Shown here: in pieces, positions 9,321-16,805 of the stretch | Position numbering within the stretch: the stretch's first letter is position 1 | How the letters are laid out: each line of letters starts with the position of its first letter | NCBI GenBank assembly: GCA_023418535.1 | Contig: JAEZZN010000057.1 | Span: 1-23,838 of the forward strand | Reading direction: 5' to 3' | DNA length: 23,838 nucleotides | Origin: Bacillota bacterium | GTDB lineage: Bacteria; Bacillota_A; Clostridia; Tissierellales; Peptoniphilaceae | Notes under the pieces: generated by a model | Database searches by the model: none | The model's input: the letters and a program-made list of their open reading frames with translations, nothing else | Told to the model about the DNA's origin: nothing | Program-made: the position numbers and the translations under genes

Positions 9321-10268
9321 CTATACTAAATATATAGTTATTAACGCTAATAACACACTAACCGCTTGAAAAGCAGCGACTATCTTAGTTTCTTTATTTC
9401 CTTTAAGTTCAAAATGATGGTGAATAGGACTCATTAAGAAAACTCTTTTTCCTGTTTTTTTAAACGAAATAACTTGAATCATAACAGACAAAGCTTCGAT
9501 TAAATAAACTCCTGCTAAAAATATTAAATAAATTGGTTTATTTAATATTATAACCATTGACACTACTGCTCCACCTATAGCCATAGACCCGGTGTCCCCC
9601 ATAAATATTGAAGCAGGATTTGAGTTAAATATTAAAAATCCTATTAATACTCCAACAAATATTAATGCTGATTGTGTTATCTCTGGATTTATTCCTATCG
9701 CCATAACTGCTATCGCTAAAAAAACAGGTATTGAAACTGAGGCTAATAGCCCATCAAGTCCATCTGTCAAGTTTGCTGCATTTACAGTACCTACCATAAT
9801 AAACATTAATAATGGTATAGCAAATATTCCTATATTTACTGGATTATTGAAAAAAGGAATGGATAATTCTCCCATATTAATATCTAACACAAAGTATTGA
9901 ATTGTGATTAATATAAATGCAATTAAAAATTGTAAAATTAATTTTTGTTTTGCATTTAATCCAAGATTTCTTCCATTTGCTATTTTCTCAAAATCATCAA
10001 TAAACCCTATCAAGCCAAAGAATAAAGTTGTCAATAGTACAAACAAAATATTTTTATTAAACTTTACAAAAATAAGTGTTACAAATATAAAAACTATAGT
10101 AAACGCAAAACCACCCATAGTCGGTGTTCCCGCCTTTTTTAAATGGTCCTTATTTCCTTCTTCTCTTATTGGCTGTCCAAAATTTCTACCTTTAAGAAAA
10201 GGTATGAAAAAAAATATCGACACTGTTGATAACAATATGGATATAATAGTAGTTAATGCTATATTCAT
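9321..10268 (-). CDS. mraY: Phospho-N-acetylmuramoyl-pentapeptide transferase
   Basis: MraY makes lipid I by transferring phospho-MurNAc-pentapeptide to undecaprenyl phosphate at the inner face of the membrane. The 315-aa protein has about ten membrane helices and the family's loop motifs: K-GTPTMGG at 45-53, catalytic-site D91/D92 (FIDDFEK), NAANLTDGLDGL at 163-174, FMGDTGS at 222-228 and PIHHHFELKG at 281-290. These separate it from WecA/TagO relatives. GGAG lies 6 nt before the ATG and only one base separates it from the PBP stop codon. Confidence 0.98.
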   Translation of the reverse strand: MNIALTTIISILLSTVSIFFFIPFLKGRNFGQPIREEGNKDHLKKAGTPTMGGFAFTIVFIFVTLIFVKFNKNILFVLLTTLFFGLIGFIDDFEKIANGRNLGLNAKQKLILQFLIAFILITIQYFVLDINMGELSIPFFNNPVNIGIFAIPLLMFIMVGTVNAANLTDGLDGLLASVSIPVFLAIAVMAIGINPEITQSALIFVGVLIGFLIFNSNPASIFMGDTGSMAIGGAVVSMVIILNKPIYLIFLAGVYLIEALSVMIQVISFKKTGKRVFLMSPIHHHFELKGNKETKIVAAFQAVSVLLALITIYLV

Positions 10269-10269
10269 T

Positions 10270-12522
10270 TTAATCTCCTAATTTAATTGTTATTTCTTCA
10301 TCTTTATTTATGATATCATTTGGCTTTTCACTTTGATTTCTTACTTTATTACCCTCACCTTGAGTTTTATATTTAATATAATTTTCATCAAGAATTTTCG
10401 TAGCCTCATCAAGACTTAATCCTATTAGATTTGGCATTGAAATTGAATTATTCGTGTTAAGTTTTATTATTGAATTTATTTCAATAGAATTCTTTGTTTC
10501 TGGAAATTGAGAGTCGACTATATGAAATTCACCATATTCGCCTTCTAAGTTAACTCTTAAATTTGCCTCTTCTAATATACGTAACGCTTCTTTTACAGTT
10601 TTATTTGTTACATCCGGTATTTTGACTAATTCTTTATTATTATTAACTATATTAGATTTTTCTTGATCGTATTTAACTACATCATACATAATTTTTTTTG
10701 CAACAGGCAAAGATGTAGTTGATGAAGTATCTTTATTAAGAGGCTCATCTACAATAACTAAAAGTGAATATTTTGGATTTGAAGCTGGATAAGTTACATA
10801 AATTGAAGTTCTCGCATCTATATTGTTTTTATTTTCGTCCCTTAATGGATTTTCTAATTTATTTTTGTATGCGGTTCCTGTTTTAGCTCCAAATTTTAAC
10901 TCTTCAGTATTTAGACCATAATCCTCTGCTGTATACTCCATATACTCATTTATTTCTTTACTAGTAGTTTCATCTACTGTTTTACCCTTATACGCATCTT
11001 TCATTTCAGAAATAACTTCACCATTTTTATCTGTAATTTTCGAAGCTATATGAGGTTTATAATAATTTCCACCATTAACAGTAGAATTCAAAGTCGCTAT
11101 AAACTGTACCGGATTTACTGTTGCATAGTATCCAAAACTTAAAGTTCCATAATCAACATCGCTTAAAGAAGTATCCTTAGGGAAAAAACCTTCCGATTCA
11201 TTTGGTAAATCAATTCCTGATAACATTCCAAGTCTAAACATTTGAGCATATTCAATATATTTTTCTTTTGTAATATCTTCTGCAAGTTGAGCATATACAG
11301 GATTTGATGAATTTTTAAACGCTTCTTTTAGATTTTGAGGTCCAAATGGATCCCAATATCTCCAAGATTTTATTATTGAATCTTCTCCAATTTTATAGTA
11401 TCCATCGTCATTGTATATCTTATTCTTTAAAAAATTATCTGCTTCTAAAGCTATTGCAGATGTAATTATTTTATATACAGAACCTGGTTCATATTGCATT
11501 GAAACTGCATTATTATTCCATCTTGAAACTAAATAATCACCTATTTTTTCCCTTTCTATACTATTTAAAACTATTTTATCAATATCTTCATTAAATGCTC
11601 TAGGTGAATTAGAATCAAAAGTAGGTAAGTTTTCTATAGCTAAAATTTCACCATTATTAGGATCTGATAAAACTGCTGTTATTGAATAAGGTGTTAAATC
11701 AAAGAAAGCCTCTTTAAGTCTATTGTATAAGATTTTTTGAAGATTAATATCAATTGAGGTTACTATATTTCCAGCATCTTTAGGTTCATATGATTGATTT
11801 TTTGTATATGGAATTTCTGTCCCTTGTATAGCTTTAAAGTATTCTTTATAACCTGAAATTCCAGAAAGAATTTCATCATATTGTTTTTCAAGACCATAAT
11901 TTGCTGTACCATCTTCTTCTATAAAACCTAATGTATTTGATAAAATTTCCCCATTAGGATAATATCTATCATTTTGAGGTATAAATAATAAATAATTTAA
12001 ATTCAATAATTCTATTTGTGATTTTTGGGCTCTATTTAGCGATCTGTATATATATCCCTCTCTCCCATTTTCAACCATATCAAATAGTTCTTTAGATTCT
12101 ATATTTAATATTTTACTAATCTTCTCTATTTCTTCATCTTCATATATTGGAATAGAAGATATCTTAGTATAATATTGTTGTTCTTTTTCTGATAATTTAT
12201 TGAATTTTTCTATATCTAATCTTATTTTATCAGCTTCTTCACTTTTCTCTTTTGATGTAACCGGTAATAAATAAAGACTTTCAACATTTTGAGTGATTGC
12301 TAGAGGATTATTATTTCTATCTAAAATATTTCCTCTTTTTGGATCTATCGTTTCTCCAATCATTGAAACATTTTCGCCTTTTGATTTGTAATCATAAATA
12401 TCTATTACCTGAAGTCTAAATAATCTAAATATAAATATAAACGTAAAAAATGCTAGAAACAATATTAATAATCTAATTTTATCATTTGTTTTTAGCATTT
12501 TTCGATTTTTTGTATTTTTCAT
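10270..12522 (-). CDS. pbpB: Class B penicillin-binding protein with two PASTA domains (PBP2B/SpoVD type)
   Basis: A septal peptidoglycan D,D-transpeptidase and the likely partner of FtsW. The 750-aa protein has a cytoplasmic N-terminus, one membrane anchor (about 17-38), a dimerisation/pedestal region (PKRGNILDRNNNPLA at 61-75), and a transpeptidase domain with S348-x-x-K351 (EPGSVYK), SSN at 405-407 and KTG at 547-549. Two PASTA domains follow at about 633-688 and 694-749. PASTA-bearing class B PBPs in this gene position are called PBP2B, PBP2x or SpoVD depending on the organism; sequence alone does not say whether it serves sporulation, and the neighbourhood (ftsL, ftsW, ftsZ) favours vegetative division. 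GGTGA precedes the ATG, 9 nt after the ftsL-like gene. Confidence 0.95.
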   Translation of the reverse strand: MKNTKNRKMLKTNDKIRLLILFLAFFTFIFIFRLFRLQVIDIYDYKSKGENVSMIGETIDPKRGNILDRNNNPLAITQNVESLYLLPVTSKEKSEEADKIRLDIEKFNKLSEKEQQYYTKISSIPIYEDEEIEKISKILNIESKELFDMVENGREGYIYRSLNRAQKSQIELLNLNYLLFIPQNDRYYPNGEILSNTLGFIEEDGTANYGLEKQYDEILSGISGYKEYFKAIQGTEIPYTKNQSYEPKDAGNIVTSIDINLQKILYNRLKEAFFDLTPYSITAVLSDPNNGEILAIENLPTFDSNSPRAFNEDIDKIVLNSIEREKIGDYLVSRWNNNAVSMQYEPGSVYKIITSAIALEADNFLKNKIYNDDGYYKIGEDSIIKSWRYWDPFGPQNLKEAFKNSSNPVYAQLAEDITKEKYIEYAQMFRLGMLSGIDLPNESEGFFPKDTSLSDVDYGTLSFGYYATVNPVQFIATLNSTVNGGNYYKPHIASKITDKNGEVISEMKDAYKGKTVDETTSKEINEYMEYTAEDYGLNTEELKFGAKTGTAYKNKLENPLRDENKNNIDARTSIYVTYPASNPKYSLLVIVDEPLNKDTSSTTSLPVAKKIMYDVVKYDQEKSNIVNNNKELVKIPDVTNKTVKEALRILEEANLRVNLEGEYGEFHIVDSQFPETKNSIEINSIIKLNTNNSISMPNLIGLSLDEATKILDENYIKYKTQGEGNKVRNQSEKPNDIINKDEEITIKLGD

Positions 12523-12531
12523 TTGTCACCA

Positions 12532-12978
12532 CTATCTAAACAAGTCAGTTATTTCAGAAATAATGGATTTATTATTTTCTTTTTCATCGCTATTAAAACC
12601 AACTTGCGTCTCATTCATTTCTTTATCCAATTTTATAAAATTTTTCTCTGTTGGATATATCATACCAAGTCTTGACATAGCAATTTTTTCGATTTTTTTA
12701 TTTGAATTACTATTTTCTACAATCGCTTTTATTGATGATAATTCTGTTTGCAAATCTGAATTATTAGAATCTATCATAAGATTATTGCTACTTATATTTA
12801 ACATATCTGTATATCCTACACTCAATAATATAATTAATGCTAAAGTAATGCAAGCATTAATAGAAATTATAATCTTTTTTAAATTAGAATAATAGATAGC
12901 TTTTGATTTTCTACTAACTTTTTTTCTTGAATTTTCTCTAGTATTTAATTTTGTTTCTATTAATCTAATTTCTTCCAT
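12532..12978 (-). CDS. ftsL: FtsL-like septum protein
   Basis: A 148-aa bitopic protein: a basic cytoplasmic tail (1-34), one membrane helix (about 35-55), then an extracellular coiled-coil-like stretch (60-92) ending in IEKIAMSRLGMIYPTEKN at about 96-113, the A-x-x-x-LGM-x-x-P signature of FtsL/DivIC proteins. Overall sequence conservation in FtsL is low, so the call rests on topology, that motif and the gene order rsmH-ftsL-PBP. FtsL bridges FtsB/DivIC and DivIB to the FtsW-PBP pair. AGAGGAAATT precedes the ATG and overlaps the rsmH stop. The polar tail after residue 118 (DKEMNETQVGFN...) has no known role. Confidence 0.8.
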   Translation of the reverse strand: MEEIRLIETKLNTRENSRKKVSRKSKAIYYSNLKKIIISINACITLALIILLSVGYTDMLNISSNNLMIDSNNSDLQTELSSIKAIVENSNSNKKIEKIAMSRLGMIYPTEKNFIKLDKEMNETQVGFNSDEKENNKSIISEITDLFR

Positions 12979-12986
12979 AATTTCCT

Positions 12987-13922
12987 CTAAATTTTTTCAG
13001 CTACTCTTAATTTTGCTGATCTTGATCTATTATTTCTGTCTAATTCTTCTTCACTTGCTACAACAGGTTTTTTAGTAATAACTTTTATTTTTTCTTTTTT
13101 ATTACATACACATATAGGAAAATCAGGCGGACATGTACACCCTTTTGCAAGCTCCTTAAAATTAGTTTTTACAATTCTATCTTCAAGTGAATGGAAAGTT
13201 ATAATAGCTAATCTTCCACCAGGTTTTAGTCTTTCTACTGATGAATAAATTCCTGTTTCCAATACATCAAGTTCATTATTCACTTCTATCCTAATAGCTT
13301 GAAATATCTTTTTAGCTGGATGTTTTCCTTCTGATCTTACCTTCTTAGGTATCGCCATTTTAATTATTTCAACTAAATCAAATGTAGTTTCTATTTCTTT
13401 TTTTTCTCTCTCTTTTACAATAAATTCTGCAATTCTCATGCCCCATTTTTCTTCACCATAGTTCCAAAAAATAGTTTCTAATTCTTCTTTAGAATATTTA
13501 TTTACTACATCTTTTGCTGTTAATTCTTGGCTTTGATCCATTCTCATATCAAGTGGTGCATCTTGATGGTATGAAAATCCTCTTTTCCCTTCATCAAGTT
13601 GATAACTAGATACACCTATATCCATCAATACACCATCCACAAAGTCTATATCCAATGAATCTAGAATTTGACCGATATATGCATAGTTGCATTTAATAAA
13701 ATATACTTGATCCTTATAATCTTTAAGTCTTTTTGTAGCTGTTAGTAATGCTTCTTCATCTTGATCAATCGCAACTAATTTACCATTCGGTCCAACTCTT
13801 TTAAGAATTTCAATTGAATGACCTGCTCCACCAACCGTGCAGTCAACATATATTCCATTTTCTTTTATGTTAAGTGCCTCTATAGTTTCTTTTAATAGCA
13901 CTGGTTCATGATTAAAATTCAT
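12987..13922 (-). CDS. rsmH: 16S rRNA (cytosine(1402)-N(4))-methyltransferase
   Basis: RsmH (MraW) methylates N4 of C1402 in the 16S rRNA P-site decoding region using S-adenosylmethionine. The 311-aa protein has the opening [18 protein letters not shown]-binding motif [11 protein letters not shown] at 26-36, [19 protein letters not shown] and MRMDQS in the middle, [17 protein letters not shown], and [12 protein letters not shown] near 240-251. A CxCPPDFPxCxC cysteine cluster follows, common in Firmicutes members. It is the second gene of the dcw cluster, 21 nt after mraZ; AAGGAT lies before the ATG. Confidence 0.98.
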   Translation of the reverse strand: MNFNHEPVLLKETIEALNIKENGIYVDCTVGGAGHSIEILKRVGPNGKLVAIDQDEEALLTATKRLKDYKDQVYFIKCNYAYIGQILDSLDIDFVDGVLMDIGVSSYQLDEGKRGFSYHQDAPLDMRMDQSQELTAKDVVNKYSKEELETIFWNYGEEKWGMRIAEFIVKEREKKEIETTFDLVEIIKMAIPKKVRSEGKHPAKKIFQAIRIEVNNELDVLETGIYSSVERLKPGGRLAIITFHSLEDRIVKTNFKELAKGCTCPPDFPICVCNKKEKIKVITKKPVVASEEELDRNNRSRSAKLRVAEKI

Positions 13923-13943
13923 ATCAAATCCTTATCTCATTTA

Positions 13944-14375
13944 CTAAATATCTAATTCTTCAAAATCTTCGATTATATTGTCATAATCCATTTCTTGAGA
14001 GCTAATATATTCTTCATATCTTTCCTTATCCCATATCTCGATTCTAGAAGATACTCCGATAATAGTTGCTTCTTTGTTTATTCCTGCATATTCTCTTAAA
14101 TTCTGTGGTATTACTATTCTTCCTTGTTTATCAAACTCTAATTCTCTTGCAGGTGCATAAAAAATTCTTTCAAATTGTCTTGCTTTCTTGGAGGTAAGTC
14201 GTAGCTGTTTAGTTTTTTCTTCAAGTAGTTTCCATGATTCTTTATCGTATACAAATATACATCCTTCCATTCCTTTGGTAACGTAAAAACTCATGCCAAG
14301 TTCTTCTCTAAATAGAGATGGCATTATTACTCTTCCTTTGTTATCAATTGAATGTGTGTATTCTCCTATATACAT
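13944..14375 (-). CDS. mraZ: Transcriptional regulator MraZ
   Basis: MraZ is a DNA-binding regulator of the dcw cluster, with two tandem SpoVT/AbrB-type domains that multimerise into a ring. The chosen ATG gives 143 aa, the usual length, and the canonical opening MYIGEYTHSIDNKGRVIMPS; the second domain is at about 75-120 (EFDKQGRIVIPQNLREYAG). A frame extending to a GTG at 14405 would add ten residues, but these are encoded by the operator repeats and are not MraZ-like. The GGAG before the chosen ATG is very close (1 nt); a GGTG at -8 to -5 may do the pairing instead. Its binding boxes lie directly upstream, so autoregulation is expected. Confidence 0.95.
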   Translation of the reverse strand: MYIGEYTHSIDNKGRVIMPSLFREELGMSFYVTKGMEGCIFVYDKESWKLLEEKTKQLRLTSKKARQFERIFYAPARELEFDKQGRIVIPQNLREYAGINKEATIIGVSSRIEIWDKERYEEYISSQEMDYDNIIEDFEELDI

Positions 14376-14380
14376 ACTCC

Positions 14381-14420
14381 ACCACTTTCTACCACTTTTT
14401 ACCACTTTCTCTCCACTTGG
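14381..14420 (-). promoter_or_regulatory. MraZ operator: four 10-bp direct repeats
   Basis: On the plus strand four consecutive 10-mers read accactttct, accacttttt, accactttct and ctccacttgg; on the minus strand this is GTGG, preceded mostly by AAA, recurring every 10 bp. MraZ proteins are known to bind short direct repeats containing a GTG(G) core spaced at one helical turn upstream of mraZ, and this array has that form. It spans from the predicted transcription start to 5 nt before the mraZ ATG, so bound MraZ would block transcription initiation or elongation. Confidence 0.85.
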
Positions 14421-14424
14421 TTTT

Positions 14425-14453
14425 ATTTTAGTATAATTTATAGAAGATTACAA
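14425..14453 (-). promoter_or_regulatory. Predicted mraZ/dcw promoter
   Basis: On the minus strand, TTGTAA (14448-14453) is 17 nt from TAAAAT (14425-14430). A shifted alternative is TATACT at 14430-14435 with TTGTGC 18 nt upstream. Either puts transcription start at or beside the first MraZ box. A very AT-rich stretch upstream (about 14490-14530) could act as an UP element. Confidence 0.65.
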
Positions 14454-14558
14454 GCACAAAAGCATTATTTTTACTTTAATTTGAAAGAGTTTTAAATTAA
14501 AAATATTAAATTTAAAATAAAAAATTATACTCCTTTCTCTCATATAGTATTAAATTAA

Positions 14559-14602
14559 TAAAAAAAAAGACGATTACAACTAGAAGTTGTGTCTCGTCTT
14601 TT
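14559..14602 (-). terminator. Terminator after lgt
   Basis: AAAAGACGA (14565-14573) pairs with TCGTCTTTT (14594-14602), with an inner ACAACT/AGTTGT stem and AGA loop. On the minus strand it is followed by a run of eight or more T. It ends the hflX-yigZ-lit-lgt transcript and insulates the mraZ promoter. On the plus strand the trailing TTTTCTTTT could also terminate, but no plus-strand gene enters here. Confidence 0.85.
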
Positions 14603-14663
14603 CTTTTATATTAAATTTTATAATTTATTAATTATTTACAAATTAAATTATTTCTTTTAATTG

Positions 14664-15443
14664 TTACATTTTATTAATATTATCTTTTAAAAATGGTCCT
14701 TCAAATTTATTTCTTCTAGAAAAATATAATATACCCAAGCCTAATACAATAAATCCTATTGAAATTAATTGAGCTACTCTAATAGATCCCCACCATAAAC
14801 TATCTGTTCTTAATCCTTCTACAAAAAATCTTAAAATTCCATAAAATATTAAATACATACTTGTAATTGTACCTGCTTTAGGATCCTTTTTTCTATAAAT
14901 ATACCAAAGTGATGCAAATAATATGAAATTTCCTAATGATTCATAGAAAAATGTTGGATGATAAGACTTACCATCAATTATCACAGCCCATGGTAAGTTT
15001 GTAGGTCCACCATGTGCTTCATTATTAATAAAATTCCCCCATCTTCCTATAGATTGTGCAAGTGGTAAAAATATTACTATAGGATCTGCAAGCTTCATGA
15101 AATTAATCTTCTTAATTCTTGTATAAATAAGCGCTGTTATGACTCCAAATATAATTCCACCATGTATAGCAAGACCACCATCTCTTACATTTATCATTTC
15201 TAAAATATTATCATATCTATCAAATTCAAAAACAACATACCAAAGTCTTGCACCTATTATAGCGGATGGTAATATCCATAAAGCAATATCTGATACTATG
15301 TCAGGATCTTGTCCTCTCTTTTTTAATTCATTCGATGCAAGTATGACTGCAAGCACCATACCCGTAACTATAAGTAGTCCATACCAATAGACATCTACAC
15401 CAAATAAACTAAAAGCTATTCTACTTCCATTGTATTCAAACAT
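14664..15443 (-). CDS. lgt: Prolipoprotein diacylglyceryl transferase
   Basis: Lgt attaches diacylglycerol from phosphatidylglycerol to the lipobox cysteine of prelipoproteins in the membrane. The 259-aa protein has about seven membrane helices and the family signature GRWGNFINNEAHGG at 133-146; other conserved parts are GGLAIHGGIIFG (89-100, with H94), HPTFFYES (162-169) and RFFVEGLRTDSL (205-216). The ATG has GGAG 5 nt upstream and lies 10 nt after the DUF1461/Lit-type gene. It is the last gene before the terminator. Confidence 0.98.
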   Translation of the reverse strand: MFEYNGSRIAFSLFGVDVYWYGLLIVTGMVLAVILASNELKKRGQDPDIVSDIALWILPSAIIGARLWYVVFEFDRYDNILEMINVRDGGLAIHGGIIFGVITALIYTRIKKINFMKLADPIVIFLPLAQSIGRWGNFINNEAHGGPTNLPWAVIIDGKSYHPTFFYESLGNFILFASLWYIYRKKDPKAGTITSMYLIFYGILRFFVEGLRTDSLWWGSIRVAQLISIGFIVLGLGILYFSRRNKFEGPFLKDNINKM

Positions 15444-15453
15444 ATTAACTCCT

Positions 15454-16125
15454 TTATTTTTCTTTATTATATTTTATAAGAATGGTTAATACTATATAAA
15501 TTAACGCTAAAAATCTTACAAAATATATTCCGATTCTGATAGCCATATTCATAAAAAAATCTTGTGGTAACATTCTAATCATAATATCTGTTCTTGGATC
15601 TAATAACCATAAATCATTGTTAAAGAACAGATGATGAAATTTTATAAAAGCTGAATCAAAATCTATTGATATTATAATAGACAAAATAATTATAGCCAAT
15701 AAAATTATTAAAAATGATTTTCGTATAAATTTTAACTCCCTATAAATACTTCTTTTTTTCTTATATGCAAAACTTAAATATACTATATATGCTGTTAATG
15801 ATATTATTGTTATATATGTGGCTGTAATATTTATATTATATAATTTATGAACATCTACCATATGAGAAACTTCCCTCTCATTAAAGTCCGTATTAATTAA
15901 ATTTTGGTCTCCTTCATAAATATAATCTATCAAATTAGAATACATATTTTTTAATTTTTCATAACTGACTCCTGCGTATTCTGTTATATTATTTTCTTTA
16001 GAATATTTATAATAATAATTCTTATCTTTTGTGACTATATTAATAGACATTGTAAGAGAAAACAATATTGCTGATAAAGCTATATAAATGAGTATGATTC
16101 TTTTTATTATCTTATTTTTTCTCAT
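15454..16125 (-). CDS. lit: DUF1461 (TIGR01906) membrane protein, probable lipoprotein intramolecular transacylase Lit
   Basis: A 223-aa protein with four or five hydrophobic helices (about 8-30, 97-118, 137-155, 195-217) and conserved outside segments: NLIDYI at 64-69, FNEREVSHMVDV at 81-92 and FHHLFFNNDLWLLDPRTD at 163-180 followed by MLPQDFF. These are the hallmarks of DUF1461/TIGR01906. The characterised family member Lit moves an acyl chain within the diacylglyceryl-cysteine of lipoproteins, giving the lyso-form; conserved histidines are the catalytic residues, and H88 and H164/H165 are the candidates here. It lies directly before lgt, which makes the diacylated substrate, supporting the assignment. 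GGAGAA precedes the ATG. Family is certain from motifs; Lit activity is inferred. Confidence 0.85.
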   Translation of the reverse strand: MRKNKIIKRIILIYIALSAILFSLTMSINIVTKDKNYYYKYSKENNITEYAGVSYEKLKNMYSNLIDYIYEGDQNLINTDFNEREVSHMVDVHKLYNINITATYITIISLTAYIVYLSFAYKKKRSIYRELKFIRKSFLIILLAIIILSIIISIDFDSAFIKFHHLFFNNDLWLLDPRTDIMIRMLPQDFFMNMAIRIGIYFVRFLALIYIVLTILIKYNKEK

Positions 16126-16135
16126 ATTTCTCCAA

Positions 16136-16783
16136 TCAATAAATTAATTCATCACCTTTTACTTGTATTTGTAACTCTCTAACAATTTCTATTTCTATAT
16201 TATCACTTGTAATTTCTAAAAGTTCATCTCTAAATTTAGAGAAATCATCTTGTCTTATATAAAAAACATTATGAATTTTTTCTAGATATTCACGATTTTT
16301 TAAATGATACATTTCTTTATTTACAAAATTATCTATTTTCCCAAGGAAAGTATAGTCAAAATCAACCTTTACTTCATAAAAGTTTCTAAGCCATACAATA
16401 TCACTTATACTTATAGCCTCTGAAACTCCTCTTCCATAAGCTCTAATTAAACCTGATGCTCCTAGTTTTTTCCCACCAAAGTATCTTGTCACAACTACAA
16501 CTACATCAGTTAAATCTTCCTTTTTAAGAACTTCAAGCATTGGTATTCCTGCTGTTCCTTGAGGCTCCCCATCATCATTATATCTTTGTATTAATTTAGT
16601 TGGACCATTGATATAGGCTGTACAATTATGAGTAGCATCCCTATATTTTTTATTTATTTCTTCAATAAATTCTAAAGACTCTTCTTCAGAATTACTTCTT
16701 TTAATATTTGTTATAAATCTTGATTTATTTATCTCTATTTCTGTTTCAAATTCACCATATATCGTTTTATATTCTTTACTCAA
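16136..16783 (-). CDS. yigZ: YigZ/IMPACT family protein (UPF0029)
   Basis: A 215-aa member of the YigZ/IMPACT family. The N-terminal domain carries KSRFITNI (20-27), DATHNCTAYI (49-58), DDGEPQGTAG (70-79) and the family signature TRYFGGKKLGASGLIRAYG (99-117); a second ferredoxin-like domain (about 135-210) follows. The family is linked to translation control in eukaryotes (IMPACT), while the role of bacterial YigZ is not settled. The start is TTG at 16783, supported by GAGG 5 nt upstream and no usable ATG. It follows hflX by 22 nt. Confidence 0.93.
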   Translation of the reverse strand: MSKEYKTIYGEFETEIEINKSRFITNIKRSNSEEESLEFIEEINKKYRDATHNCTAYINGPTKLIQRYNDDGEPQGTAGIPMLEVLKKEDLTDVVVVVTRYFGGKKLGASGLIRAYGRGVSEAISISDIVWLRNFYEVKVDFDYTFLGKIDNFVNKEMYHLKNREYLEKIHNVFYIRQDDFSKFRDELLEITSDNIEIEIVRELQIQVKGDELIY

Positions 16784-16805
16784 TGATACCTCACCATACT
16801 TTCTT

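Noticed and set aside
9592..10281. Two plus-strand frames opposite mraY
   Set aside because: Shadows of mraY on the opposite strand; no family resemblance.
14376..14405. Longer MraZ with GTG start at 14405 and GGAG 5 nt upstream
   Set aside because: The ten added residues are encoded by the operator repeats and do not match MraZ; the ATG at 14375 gives the family's normal opening and 143-aa length.
14531..14550. AAAGGAG on the minus strand near 14531-14540, as if starting a small gene before mraZ
   Set aside because: It is followed by AT-only sequence with no ATG, GTG or TTG at proper distance and stops in all frames.
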